This document shows, in pieces, positions 55,619 to 64,000 of a DNA stretch of 64,000 nucleotides. Every line of letters begins with the position of its first letter. Positions within the stretch are counted from its first letter, which is position 1. Source of the stretch: Stachybotrys elegans (taxonomy: Eukaryota; Ascomycota; Sordariomycetes; Hypocreales; Stachybotryaceae); NCBI GenBank assembly GCA_020746835.1, contig JAGPNK010000008.1:372001-436000 (forward strand). Direction: 5' to 3'. The notes under the pieces are model-generated. The model did not search any database. It was given only the letters and a program-made list of their open reading frames with translations, and was not told the origin of the DNA. A program made the translations under genes and the position numbers.

Positions 55619-57680
55619 TTACACCTGAGCAGCGCCTCGCAATGCGACGGGGCCCTGGAAGCCCTGACCTGCAGCAGGACCGACATTGTGCATCTCCAGG
55701 CCTTGGGAGCCAGCTCTCGCTCGCTTGTCACGGCGCACGCCAAGACGCTGATCGCCTGGCTCATATTTGGACTTGAACTGATAGTATGTGGGCGGCCGGG
55801 GACGGCAGAGCACGCTCACAATATTCTTGAACATGTTGCCCTGCGTGAAGACCCGGTAGCGCTCCTTCTTGGCGAATTTGTGAGAGTTGATGTATTCGCG
55901 GGTTGTCTCTCCCCTCGACATGAGAAAGACATGATAGCCCGAGAGTGCGAGGGGGTAGAGCAACCCCACGATGCTATAGATCAAGAGAGCGAGACAGCCC
56001 CTGAAGTGGTTCACCGCCTCACCGAAAGACACGCCATGGTCCCGTCTGTACACGAGGAGCTGGGTAAGACTGGTAGCGATGAACATGAGACCCATGAGAG
56101 TTCCAGCAATGAGGAATGTGAAGAAGTAGCGGTAGTTGCGCTTCCCAATGCAGTTGTTCAACCAGACGCAGTGGTGGTCATGACCTTCAATACAGTTGTC
56201 GCATATGCGGCAATGATGAGCTCGGGGAGGGCGCCAGATGTTGCAGGTCCGGCAGTGCTTGACAGGGACATCCATGGCAGCTGCACTAGGATCAGCTGAC
56301 TTTATCAGCGCCCAGTCAGTAGTGGACGGGCCAACCCTCAAAGGGTCGTCATTCTCGCCCACAGGAGGGAATTGGTGCAAGTTTCGAGGAAGAATCTAAA
56401 TACTAGTCAGTACTGTACCCATGCTGTGCGGTCAGAGACTGGTCACATACCCCAGGGTCCGAAACAGATGCGTGGATGAATGAGGAAACGCAAATGTAGC
56501 AAAGATAAGCGCCAATGATGGGGATGGCCGGCGAGACATGCCTCCAGAACCAAGGAGCCTCGAAAACGAAGAACAAAACACCAGGTATGATGACCAAGAG
56601 GCCGGTTGCGTAGTTGATAGGCCGTTCTCGAGTAGTTTGCCATCGGCCTCCAAAGCAGAATTCAGTGTTTCCGTCGAAATACTGGTATACACGACCCTTG
56701 GCAGGCAGGTCTGAGGGCGGAGTCTGAGCTCGAGTAACGCTGTCCATTGTGTTCATAGCCTGGAGCCGAGGCGTAGAATGACCCGAAGAGAGTTTCTCGG
56801 CTCCTTCGGTACTCCTGTTGCGACCTGACTGGCCCAAATCGGGTTTCCCAGGCATACGGAAACTGGAGCGGAACGATTTGGGAGACCGAATGGGGCCGGG
56901 TATATTCTGGTTCTTGAAGCCACTGTTGCTCATATCCATATTGAGCTCTGATGGCCGTACCGGGTCTGAGTTCTTATGCAGCGGCCGAACGCTATCTGTC
57001 ATGCTGCCGCCCGGGTAATGGCCCTGAGTGGGGCTGGTAGTCGAGGTGATGTGATCGTACGCTTCAGGTTCTGTGAATTCGGAGCCTCGTGAAGGCAATT
57101 CCCTAGGACGGTCCTCCTCTTCAAGCCGTGCCTGCACCTGTGCGATAGGGTGCGCGGCAATACTTCCTCGCAGCACACTACCATCTATATCCGTCTCCCC
57201 ATCGTCGAGATTGTTGAGCTGCTGCTGCTGCTGTTGCTGCTGCTGGCTCATAGTCGGTGGTCGTGAGCCTCCTCGCTGCGCCTGAAGCTTCTGAGAGCTC
57301 ATGGGCCGAAAGAAGGCATTAGAGGTGATTGAGGGAACATGGCTGCGGCTTGTCATGCTTCCTGGTCGCCCAGAGGTGCTGGGGGTGGTGCTCGTTACGC
57401 TATTTCTCTTCTGCGCGAGAGAGGTGATGTACGTTCTTTTCCCTGATGGTCCGGCGAATGGCCCACGGGACGAGGCACCTGTCCTCCCCGTGCTTGGCCG
57501 CTCGTTTGTCGGGCTCTGACGCCGAGCCTCTCTATCATCGCCATCTTCACTGGCAATATCCGTCATCCGGGATGATATTATGCTGGGTGGACCAGCAGGT
57601 GCGCGGGAAACCATGGGAGTCGGAAAGGCGCCGTCATCGCTAGGCGCCATATGGTGCGAGCTGGAAGAGTTGAATGCCAT
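55619..57680 (-). CDS. erf2: Palmitoyltransferase Erf2 (DHHC protein)
   Basis: Protein S-palmitoyltransferase of the ER membrane; with its partner Erf4 it palmitoylates Ras in yeast. Two exons: 57680..56451 and 56395..55619, intron 56450..56396 (55 bp); product 668 aa. The first 330 residues are disordered, S/P/T-rich and include a run of nine glutamines (bases 57219-57247). Then come [20 protein letters not shown] and two membrane helices ([33 protein letters not shown]), the splice at SDPG|ILPRNLH, and the cysteine-rich domain [19 protein letters not shown]...[13 protein letters not shown] with the catalytic Cys near residue 486. Two more helices follow, with TTREYINS, the TTxE-type motif, between them and the tail. 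The start MAFNSSSS is preferred; an in-frame ATG nine codons upstream (57707) is possible. Confidence 0.94.
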
Positions 57681-59105
57681 TTTTGCGATGAGCCTTGAGG
57701 GATTCAAGTGTAGCTTATCGCGTCATAGTCTTGCGATGGTGGTTTCAGGATGCCGGCGTTTCGGGTGAATTACAAAAGCCCAGGATCGAGGGACTGCATG
57801 AACTTGGAGAGCAAAAAGGACCGTGACTCTAGTCTGACGCGAGAAGCAACCCAAATTTGCGGCGCGTGCGCTTTAGTCGAGGCGGAAATGAGAATCGAGA
57901 GAATCGGGGGGATCGTAATAGTTGGGACGGGGTCGGTCGTTTTAGTGGCGAAGAAGAAAAAAAAGGTGGAAGCGGAGGAAGAGAGGTTCGGACAGTATTA
58001 GAAGTTACGTAGGAGCGCAGAAGGACATGGTCGAGCCAAGGAAGAAGATCAAAGGAGCGTCTGTGAGAGGGCGGAATTAAAGGAGTGGTGGTTGACAGGA
58101 AAAGGAAAACTCGAGTCAAAGCGGAGGCGCTCTAGATGTGACGCTCAGTTTGGTACTGGCAGGCAGGTCTTTTCCCACGCGGGTAGGAGCGAGTGGGTGC
58201 TCCTTCCTGCCCCCATTGGCCCCCCCTTCCACCCTAATTGTAAGTTCTCCCCTTCTCAGCCATCCACTCTACATGCCGCCATCCAACCATTTCCTACGTC
58301 CAGCCCATTCATGTCTTACTCAAGCTCGCATCACATTTTATCCAAGGGGCTAAAAAAAGTTACCTGTGCGCTGACATCAACCAACCATTCCGAAGACCAA
58401 GTCTATCCGCATCTACGTCAAAAGGCTGGATATTGTAAGGATGGGAGACAAACATGGTGGGGGATCAAGGACAAACAACAGGCAATCAACCCCTTCTTAG
58501 TAGGTCTCCCGATCTGAGGTAAGGTGGCACGGCATGCCCGCTCCTTTATGACTGCATCGTGAGGTCAAGGAAATGGGGCATAAACTGTTAGATGCTACCT
58601 CAAGGTGCATATCACATATACCTCCACCATGTTAAATTGTGCGAGCATTCTATTTCCACAATATGCGACGCAACGTAATATTGGCTCAGCTTGGACTTAG
58701 GTACATAGGTGCTGACTCGCTCCTCCCCGTGTTCAAGTTGTGATAATGCTGAACCCGTGGTTCGGGCAATGCCGCTTGCAAATTGATTCGATCGGTTAGC
58801 AATGTACCTGACAGTAGCGCCATTCGCTTCAATGCTGATCCAATGATGCAGAGACGGTTGGTGCCTGAAATAGCAGGCTAGAATTCTGTGCAGACACTCG
58901 CTAGAACCTCGGCCATCATCCCATTTCACGTCATGGATACCTTGTGATCCCGTGACTCTGCACGTGTGTGGACCTTCCCATTGGCCAATGACGGGCATTT
59001 CTCAAAGGGTGCCGAAATCATACGACGGACCGCAAAGAGACAGCTCCCTCAACATCGAAACCACCAAATCTTCACCTCGCCTCACCGAACACAAATACCG
59101 TCGCC
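57681..59105. promoter_or_regulatory. Divergent region between erf2 and the small mitochondrial gene
   Basis: 1.4 kb with no credible gene. The erf2 side is purine-rich on the + strand (pyrimidine-rich leader of erf2). A CCAAT palindrome lies at 58980, described separately. Confidence 0.55.
58980..58989. promoter_or_regulatory. Palindromic double CCAAT box ATTGGCCAAT
   Basis: Perfect 10-bp palindrome presenting CCAAT on both strands, 117 bp upstream of the mitochondrial protein's ATG. CCAAT boxes are bound by the Hap/CBC complex, which controls many fungal mitochondrial genes; use here is inferred. Confidence 0.5.
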
Positions 59106-59643
59106 ATGGCCTCTCCCGCCGCCCGCCGCCTGTTTTCCACGAGCATCCGCCGTTTCTCCGACCACGGCAAGGAGGAGCTGAAGAAGGAGACCAAGCGCAA
59201 CCCTGAGCTGATGGTGCGTCATAAACTCGGAGCCGCGAGCTTTCCTGCTGGCTATCTCGAGTGCTAGCCAGAGCCGTACTGATGGTGGAAATCAACGTTT
59301 AGGTCCTTGCTGGTGTTGTCACTGCTGCTCTTGGTGGTGCCGGTCTCTACTTCGGTACCTCGTCTCTTGTGCCACCGATTACTCCACCATAACACTGACA
59401 CGTCCAAACACAGGCTCTTCCCCTACCACGTCTACCTCCGAGTCCCCCGTCAGCATCGCCAAAGACGGCATGCCTTGGGAGGCCGAGTCCCTCGGCAAGT
59501 ACAAGTACCACCCCGGCGGTGACAGGAGCAAGGAGGCCAAGGACGCTCCCAGCGCTCTCAACGTCGTTGTTGTCCCCAACGTCACCGCCCCCAAGGAATA
59601 CCACGATCTCTTCAACAAGTGGGGCAAGGAGGGATACCCTTAA
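59106..59643 (+). CDS. Small mitochondrial single-pass membrane protein, unknown function
   Basis: Three exons: 59106..59213, 59303..59354 and 59414..59643; introns 59214..59302 (89 bp) and 59355..59413 (59 bp); product 129 aa. The N-terminus MASPAARRLFSTSIRRFSDH is an arginine/serine-rich amphipathic leader with an RRLFSTS|I type cleavage region, pointing to mitochondria. Exon 2 (17 codons) encodes almost exactly one hydrophobic helix, VLAGVVTAALGGAGLYFG (residues 37-54). The remainder is hydrophilic: DGMPWEAESLGKYKYHPGGD, then ALNVVVVPNVTAPKEYHDLF and the end NKWGKEGYP. Size and layout suit an accessory inner-membrane subunit, but I do not recognise the family and assign no role. All splice junctions are in phase and the start has context CGCCATGG. 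Confidence 0.85.
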
Positions 59644-60076
59644 GCTGCCAACTTGGATATGACATTTGGGGTGTCGATGGACTAGGTGAAGCAACCATAG
59701 AGGGAGAGAGGGAACCAACAGGAGGGCCCATCCGTGTAGATATATATACATCCGCATATTGAGCATATGTTTATGCTCGGTCTGCTACAAGAACTGTCTG
59801 TTTTGTCTCAGCTATGCATCGAATTATTTCTCTGGTGATGTTGCTCGGCCGTCGTCAAGGCTATCTTCTGACACATAGAGGTCCTGAACTGGCAAAAATG
59901 CTCTTCCACTAGCTACAAATGAATGTTCCTCATAGCCGAGGTCAGAACCAGAAGGTATCAGCTGCGGCGTTGTATTGTTCGTTAATCTGGTATCATAATT
60001 CGTGTATATGACGCTGCTCCATCTTCAACACCTCCTCTGTTGGGTTACCAAGGCATCTCTACGTCATTGTACACCA
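59644..60076. other. Intergenic between convergent genes
   Basis: 433 bp, AT-rich, presumably the two 3' UTRs; nothing else seen. Confidence 0.5.
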
Positions 60077-61510
60077 CTAAATGGCCGCTAGGCTATCAAT
60101 CTCTTCCGCTGTAAGACCCATAAAGAAAAGAAGGTCCAGGAGGCTCTCCCCGTTCAGGCGAGCGTCGGCTTCCATCTGAACACGAGGCTTGGCGTTCCAA
60201 GCGACACCCAGCGCAGCCTTCTCAATCATGAGAAGGTCATTGGCACCATCCCCTACTGCGATTGTCTGGGACATATCGATGCCCTCCTTGGCCGCGATCT
60301 CGACAAGAAGGTCACGCTTACGCTCCTTGCCCACGATTGTGCCCTTGACCTCGCCGGTGAGCTTACCATCTTCAATGATGACCTCGTTAGCGTATGCATA
60401 GTCGATGCCCAGCTCCTTGGCAAGCCAGCTCGTGAGGGGTAGAAAGCCGCCAGACACGACTGCTGTCTTGACGCCGAGACGCCTGAGAGCCCTGATGAGC
60501 TCCGGAACACCTAGCGTGACGTTGAGCACAGGGCGAAGGTCCTCGAAGATGGACGCCGGCAGACCCTTGAGCAAAGCTACACGCTCGCGGAAGGATGCGT
60601 CGAACTCCAGCTCACCAAGCATGGCTCGGTGCGTGATGGCGGCAACCAGCTCGGCGAGGTTGGGAGGATCCTTGACCGTCTCAGCCAGCAAGTCAATCAC
60701 TTCCTGAGTGATGAGCGTGCTGTCCATGTCGAAAACAACAAGCCGAGGATATCTCCTCGAGATAACATCCTTCTGCAAGACCACATCCACGTTCCATTCT
60801 TGCTCAAAACGATAAATCATCTCGTGCTTGCGGAGGTCGGACAAACCCAGGTACTCGGGCGAAGGAGCCGGGGAGAGGGTCAGCTCAACGATGCGAGGAT
60901 TCTCTTGATTGTCCAGGCACCGGTGCGAGGAGTGGGACTCGACACTATCTGGCATAGGGAACGTCGACATGAGGTGAAGGAAAGAGGTGATGCACAGGGG
61001 AGAGATGTACGATCCGTAGAGGTGATCGAGCTGCTCCGACTCTTGGGTGGGCGGTTCCAATGGAAAGGCGTCGATATTGGTGGTTGGTGCCATGTTGGAG
61101 GGCAGGGACTCGTTGCTGTCGGCAGCTCCGCCCTTGGTGAGGACTTTTCCCGCCGAGCCATTGGTTGCCGACTTGGTCTTGTAGAAGAGGGTGGCAATGA
61201 GTCTATCGCTCTTGAGGCCGACGGGAGGCGCGCAGTTTGGGTGGGTGTAGCTGTGGCTGAGCCCGCTCTCTACGATGGTTGGGGGGTTGTCGTCGGATGG
61301 AACGCCGTTAAAGGGCACGTAAGGCTTCGGGGACGTGCTGTGCGACGTAGGGCGGGCATCCTCGATGACGGTATCAATGCCCTGATGAGGATCTGGCAGC
61401 CTAGGAGGGCGATACTGCTGGTGATCGCTCAGGTAGGAGCTGCTCCTCATAGAGCTCGACAGCTGCGGGCGAGCAGGAAGCTGCTTGGTGGCATCGGCTG
61501 GGTTGGACAT
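60077..61510 (-). CDS. serB: Phosphoserine phosphatase (serine biosynthesis)
   Basis: HAD-family hydrolase making L-serine from O-phosphoserine, last step of the phosphorylated pathway (yeast Ser2). Single exon, 477 aa from the ATG at 61510. The catalytic core fills the C-terminal half: DMDST (261-265) with the nucleophile Asp261, QEVIDLLAE, LEFDASFRERVALLKGLP, VSGGF with the motif-II serine, GTIVGKERKRDLL with the motif-III lysine, and VGDGANDLLMI with the metal-binding Asp pair. The N-terminal 240 residues exceed yeast Ser2 and comprise a disordered S/P-rich 95-residue lead, then a segment DRLIATLFYKTK...YISPLCITSFLHL that may be a divergent regulatory (ACT-like) unit interrupted by an insertion. 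The frame is open to an ATG at 61687, but that extension lacks distinctive features. Confidence 0.94.
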   Translation of the reverse strand: MSNPADATKQLPARPQLSSSMRSSSYLSDHQQYRPPRLPDPHQGIDTVIEDARPTSHSTSPKPYVPFNGVPSDDNPPTIVESGLSHSYTHPNCAPPVGLKSDRLIATLFYKTKSATNGSAGKVLTKGGAADSNESLPSNMAPTTNIDAFPLEPPTQESEQLDHLYGSYISPLCITSFLHLMSTFPMPDSVESHSSHRCLDNQENPRIVELTLSPAPSPEYLGLSDLRKHEMIYRFEQEWNVDVVLQKDVISRRYPRLVVFDMDSTLITQEVIDLLAETVKDPPNLAELVAAITHRAMLGELEFDASFRERVALLKGLPASIFEDLRPVLNVTLGVPELIRALRRLGVKTAVVSGGFLPLTSWLAKELGIDYAYANEVIIEDGKLTGEVKGTIVGKERKRDLLVEIAAKEGIDMSQTIAVGDGANDLLMIEKAALGVAWNAKPRVQMEADARLNGESLLDLLFFMGLTAEEIDSLAAI

Positions 61511-62030
61511 TTTGAGCCGGCTAGCTGGCTGGCTGCGTCTTATTGAAACGAGTGGAAGATGTTGGCCGAGGGACGAGGCGCAAGGCACGAAAGGGAAGCC
61601 GGAGGCGATGCAGTCAGTGTTGACAGTCAAGACGTGAGCCGGCGACAACAGTGTCACGGAATGAGCCGTCGTAGTCTCGCCGCACACCGCAAACTCGTTG
61701 ATCGACGTGACGGAGGGGTTTTGCGCTCTTCGGGCTTTGATGCAAGATGGACCCCGCTACAACGTGGGCGATGAGGGGGCGGCTGCCAATTAGGACCAGG
61801 TGCTCCGGACATAGCCGCTGGGCGCAACAATCGATAAGGCGGACAGCAACAGGTATGGTTGGTGCCGTGCATGACTGGCTTGCTAGGCGCATCTACTAGG
61901 GAGTTGCCGGCACTCGCGCGGCAAAGTTAGCCCATTCAGGTGAGATTGACACAGCCTAGTCGTCATACATACGTACCATGAGACTTTTTGAGAATATGGG
62001 CAAAGCGAGCACGAAATCACATCCCACATC
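61511..62030. promoter_or_regulatory. Promoter region of serB
   Basis: 520 bp upstream of the phosphoserine phosphatase start; no other gene seen. Beyond it the repeat nest begins. Confidence 0.5.
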
Positions 62031-62628
62031 GGTGCGAATAAGGATTATTATATAAGCACTGTACCCATATCTCCTTTTCAATGTAAAGAAAGGAATCGAT
62101 GTATTGTAACGTGTAAACATAGTAGGTTGTTCACTGCAGCTGGAAGCTGTACAGCGCTCAAGATAAATGTTGAATGCCTCTTATTGCAGGGCTCCAATTC
62201 CTGCACCGCACCGGTGCAAATAAGATCATTATGTCAGCACTGCACTGCAATAAGGGTCCCGGGATGTTCTATTGGCATCGTAGCTGCTGGCAAACCTTAT
62301 TATCAGGGTTGCCGGTAGAAGTATTCGAATATTGATGGCTATCTGTGGCTATGACCTGTGCCGGGGGCTACAGTGCGGGAATTGTGCTCCCTTATTGCAG
62401 CGCTGCTTATATCTTAAAAATCCTTTTGCGCACCCTTACGGTGCAGAAAGGTAACTCTCAGTGCTGTGCGATGCTTACTAGGAAATCCCTTTCCGCACCG
62501 TACGGTGCGGGAGTGACTCCCAGTGCTGTATCTATACTCCGTGCGATGTTGACATAATAATCCTGTCCGCACTCTTACGGTGCAGTCCTTTTCGCGCTGG
62601 GTGCGGGAAATTAGTTCTTATTCGCACC
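62031..62628. repeat. Candidate non-autonomous repeat element with inverted ends and internal copies
   Basis: A 598-bp block bounded by a perfect 12-bp inverted repeat: GGTGCGAATAAG at 62031-62042 and CTTATTCGCACC at 62617-62628. Inside, CTGCAATAAGGG (62245-62256) and CCCTTATTGCAG (62389-62400) form a second perfect 12-bp inverted pair, and CTTATTGCAG recurs at 62180. The left end (62031-62061) is repeated directly at 62213-62242 with mostly transition changes, and partly again at 62634. No protein is encoded. I see no clear target-site duplication, so the transposon label is tentative. Confidence 0.55.
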
Positions 62629-62638
62629 GGCGCGGTGC
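62430..62638. repeat. Array of four GCACC-N5-GGTGC palindromes
   Basis: Spaced palindromes: GCACC CTTAC GGTGC at 62430-62444; CCGCACCGTACGGTGCGG at 62493-62510 (perfect over 18 bases); GCACT CTTAC GGTGC at 62569-62583; GCACC GGCGC GGTGC at 62624-62638. A fifth, GCACCGGTGC, lies at 62208-62217. Flanks between members are also similar (AATCC-TTT before, CTC-AGTGCTGT after), so this is a degenerate tandem repeat with a 55-74 bp period. Confidence 0.75.
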
Positions 62639-62686
62639 AAATAAAAAAATTATATAATAATTATCGGCCAAGGGAAGGTCTTCTGC

Positions 62687-62748
62687 GGGCAAAGGTATAA
62701 TTCTGACTTTCCGAGCCTTCAACGGAGTATTATTCCCGACCTTTGCCC
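62687..62748. repeat. Inverted repeat GGGCAAAGGT / ACCTTTGCCC
   Basis: Perfect 10-bp arms at 62687-62696 and 62739-62748 with a 42-bp loop, close to the right edge of the repeat nest. It could be a hairpin or the remains of a small element. Confidence 0.7.
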
Positions 62749-64000
62749 ACACCGAACAATGGCTTCTGTTGGCAGCTTGGCTGATGGCCTTGGCAGCGTA
62801 GAAGTGGTGGTCATGTGACCCGGACCTTCTTGCAATAATACTTCCACCGGTGCGGCTCCAGCAAGCACATGTACGTAGCGAGGCTTTAACTTTGACAAGT
62901 TACAGGTCCACGGCGTGCGCCCAGCTTGATAAAATAGCTAGGACTCGTACGTTGCTGCCATGGTTAGTCCAGTTCTTGTTCGCGTGTGGTTGAGCCTGTT
63001 CGTGGCTGTCGCTGGTCCCATCAGCTGATTACCCATGCTTTGTCGGTGTGCGAGCCCACGAATTTTGTCATTAATGATGGCGAGTTTGCGTACCTACGTT
63101 TGAGGATTGATCGTTGTGATTCCATAATCCCAGAGGATGAGAAGCACTCGGTCCTGACAAACGGGATATGCAGCCTGGCTTCCACTTGCTTCTACATCAA
63201 TTTTATGGAATCCCCAAATGACGTTCGCATCTCGGCTACCCTGGAAGAATCTGGGGTAGCACTGCATCGGATCGCAGAATGTTACTGCGGGCCTGGTCGC
63301 AATGGCATCATGATTTCTCAATCGAGTCATCTACGTAAAGCATGCGTTGCAGCAAAGTGCCACGGAGCGATTGCGTGCAAGAGCGCCAGTGTACGTGCGC
63401 GACGGCCATCGGCCCCGAGGCCCGATGAGTGGCCGACGAGCCGAGCCCCTGCAGCTAAGGCGTTGATCCGGCAGCCGGCTCATTATGACGGACGAGTCGG
63501 CGCCCGGACCAGAGACGACTTCGCAAGTGGCAATGCGAATTGCGCCATCGTCAAAGTGGCTCTCTGGGAGACAAAATTTTCCCTGCCTAAACAACCAATG
63601 TGCCAAAATCAGAGGGGGCTTTCCGCTGTGGCGTATTGTAGCGGTTAACCGCCATTTCGAAGGGATACCGCCTCGGGTCTCCCCCAGCATGCCCTTGGAC
63701 TCAATCTCCCTCAATGCCGAGTGATAGATGACTGGACATGTAAATGAACGCAACAAGCTACAGACGGCAACTTACCAAGACAGACGAGGCGGATAAATGC
63801 GATGCCTCCAACCAATGCCGTCAACACTTTCTCAAACAAGTGTTGCAACACCTCCCTGTAGCCGCCGCACGCTTCCGAATAATGGCGAATATTCTACGGT
63901 CCGTCGCATAACTGTCTTAGGCTCATCCCTCCGGAGCGGATGCAGCTATCGACATCCCGACCGACGGCCAATCAGAGTGTCTGCCGGCCTCACGAAAGGG
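62749..64000. other. Right-hand end: no convincing gene
   Basis: A 220-codon frame on the + strand (62986-63648) and a 141-codon frame on the minus strand (63756-63331) overlap each other. I recognise no domain in either. Minus-strand sequence near 63910-63770 ends in CTTG followed by GTAAGT, which could be the donor of an exon of a gene continuing past the window or a relic. I leave this unresolved. Confidence 0.35.

Noticed and set aside
62986..63648. 220-codon + frame at the right end
   Set aside because: Overlaps an opposite-strand frame, has no domain I know and lies beside a repeat nest; not accepted as a gene without transcript evidence.
1..64000. CRISPR arrays, rRNA, or a biosynthetic cluster (PKS/NRPS)
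   Set aside because: No regular repeat-spacer structure, no rRNA-like sequence and no large synthase frame; the only very long frame is the Seg1-like gene.

Overview
The window looks like nuclear DNA of a filamentous ascomycete, most likely a sordariomycete and possibly Hypocreales. Genes are intron-containing: short introns (mostly 48-102 bp) with GT...AG ends, widely spaced genes, pyrimidine-rich leaders, and families typical of Pezizomycotina (Erf2 palmitoyltransferase, Cti6-like PHD protein, Seg1-like eisosome protein, fungal Bor1-like transporter). The species cannot be named from sequence alone. I see no rRNA, convincing tRNA, CRISPR array or intact transposase gene.

Layout. 0-9.3 kb: 5' part of the histone acetyltransferase gene gcn5 (-), a small uncharacterised protein (+), a short-chain dehydrogenase (-), a Bor1/HCO3- family transporter (-), and the mitochondrial GTPase mtg1 (+), which shares a promoter carrying a TGACGTCA palindrome with the transporter. 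9.7-16 kb: a Cti6-like PHD-finger gene (-) and an uncharacterised membrane-anchored protein (+). 16-19.7 kb: a decaying region with a sugar-transporter pseudogene. 19.7-24.2 kb: a large single-exon Seg1/SegA-like gene (+). 25.6-28.8 kb: a gene with an AreA GATA-like motif (-) and a long, probably spliced leader. 28.8-33.5 kb: gene-free. 33.5-34.8 kb: a mitochondrial-type D-arabinitol 2-dehydrogenase-like SDR (-). 37.8-41.5 kb: a divergent pair for leucine breakdown, isovaleryl-CoA dehydrogenase (-) and methylcrotonoyl-CoA carboxylase beta subunit (+). 42-44.7 kb: a single-pass protein with an EGF-like module (-). 44.7-49.2 kb: gene-free. 49.2-61.5 kb: L-rhamnose mutarotase (-), Mediator subunit Med31 (-), a calcineurin-like phosphoesterase (+), a GPI-anchored surface protein (-), Erf2 (-), a small mitochondrial membrane protein (+) and phosphoserine phosphatase (-). 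61.9-62.75 kb: an unusual nest of inverted repeats, direct repeats and palindromes. The remainder to 64 kb has no convincing gene.

How the genes work together. The one clear functional unit is ivd-mccB, consecutive enzymes of mitochondrial leucine catabolism sharing a 468-bp intergenic region. Gcn5, Cti6-like and Med31 are all transcription cofactors but lie far apart, so I treat that as coincidence. Most other neighbours are unrelated housekeeping or surface genes. I found no obviously new multi-gene system; the least explained structure is the repeat nest near 62 kb.
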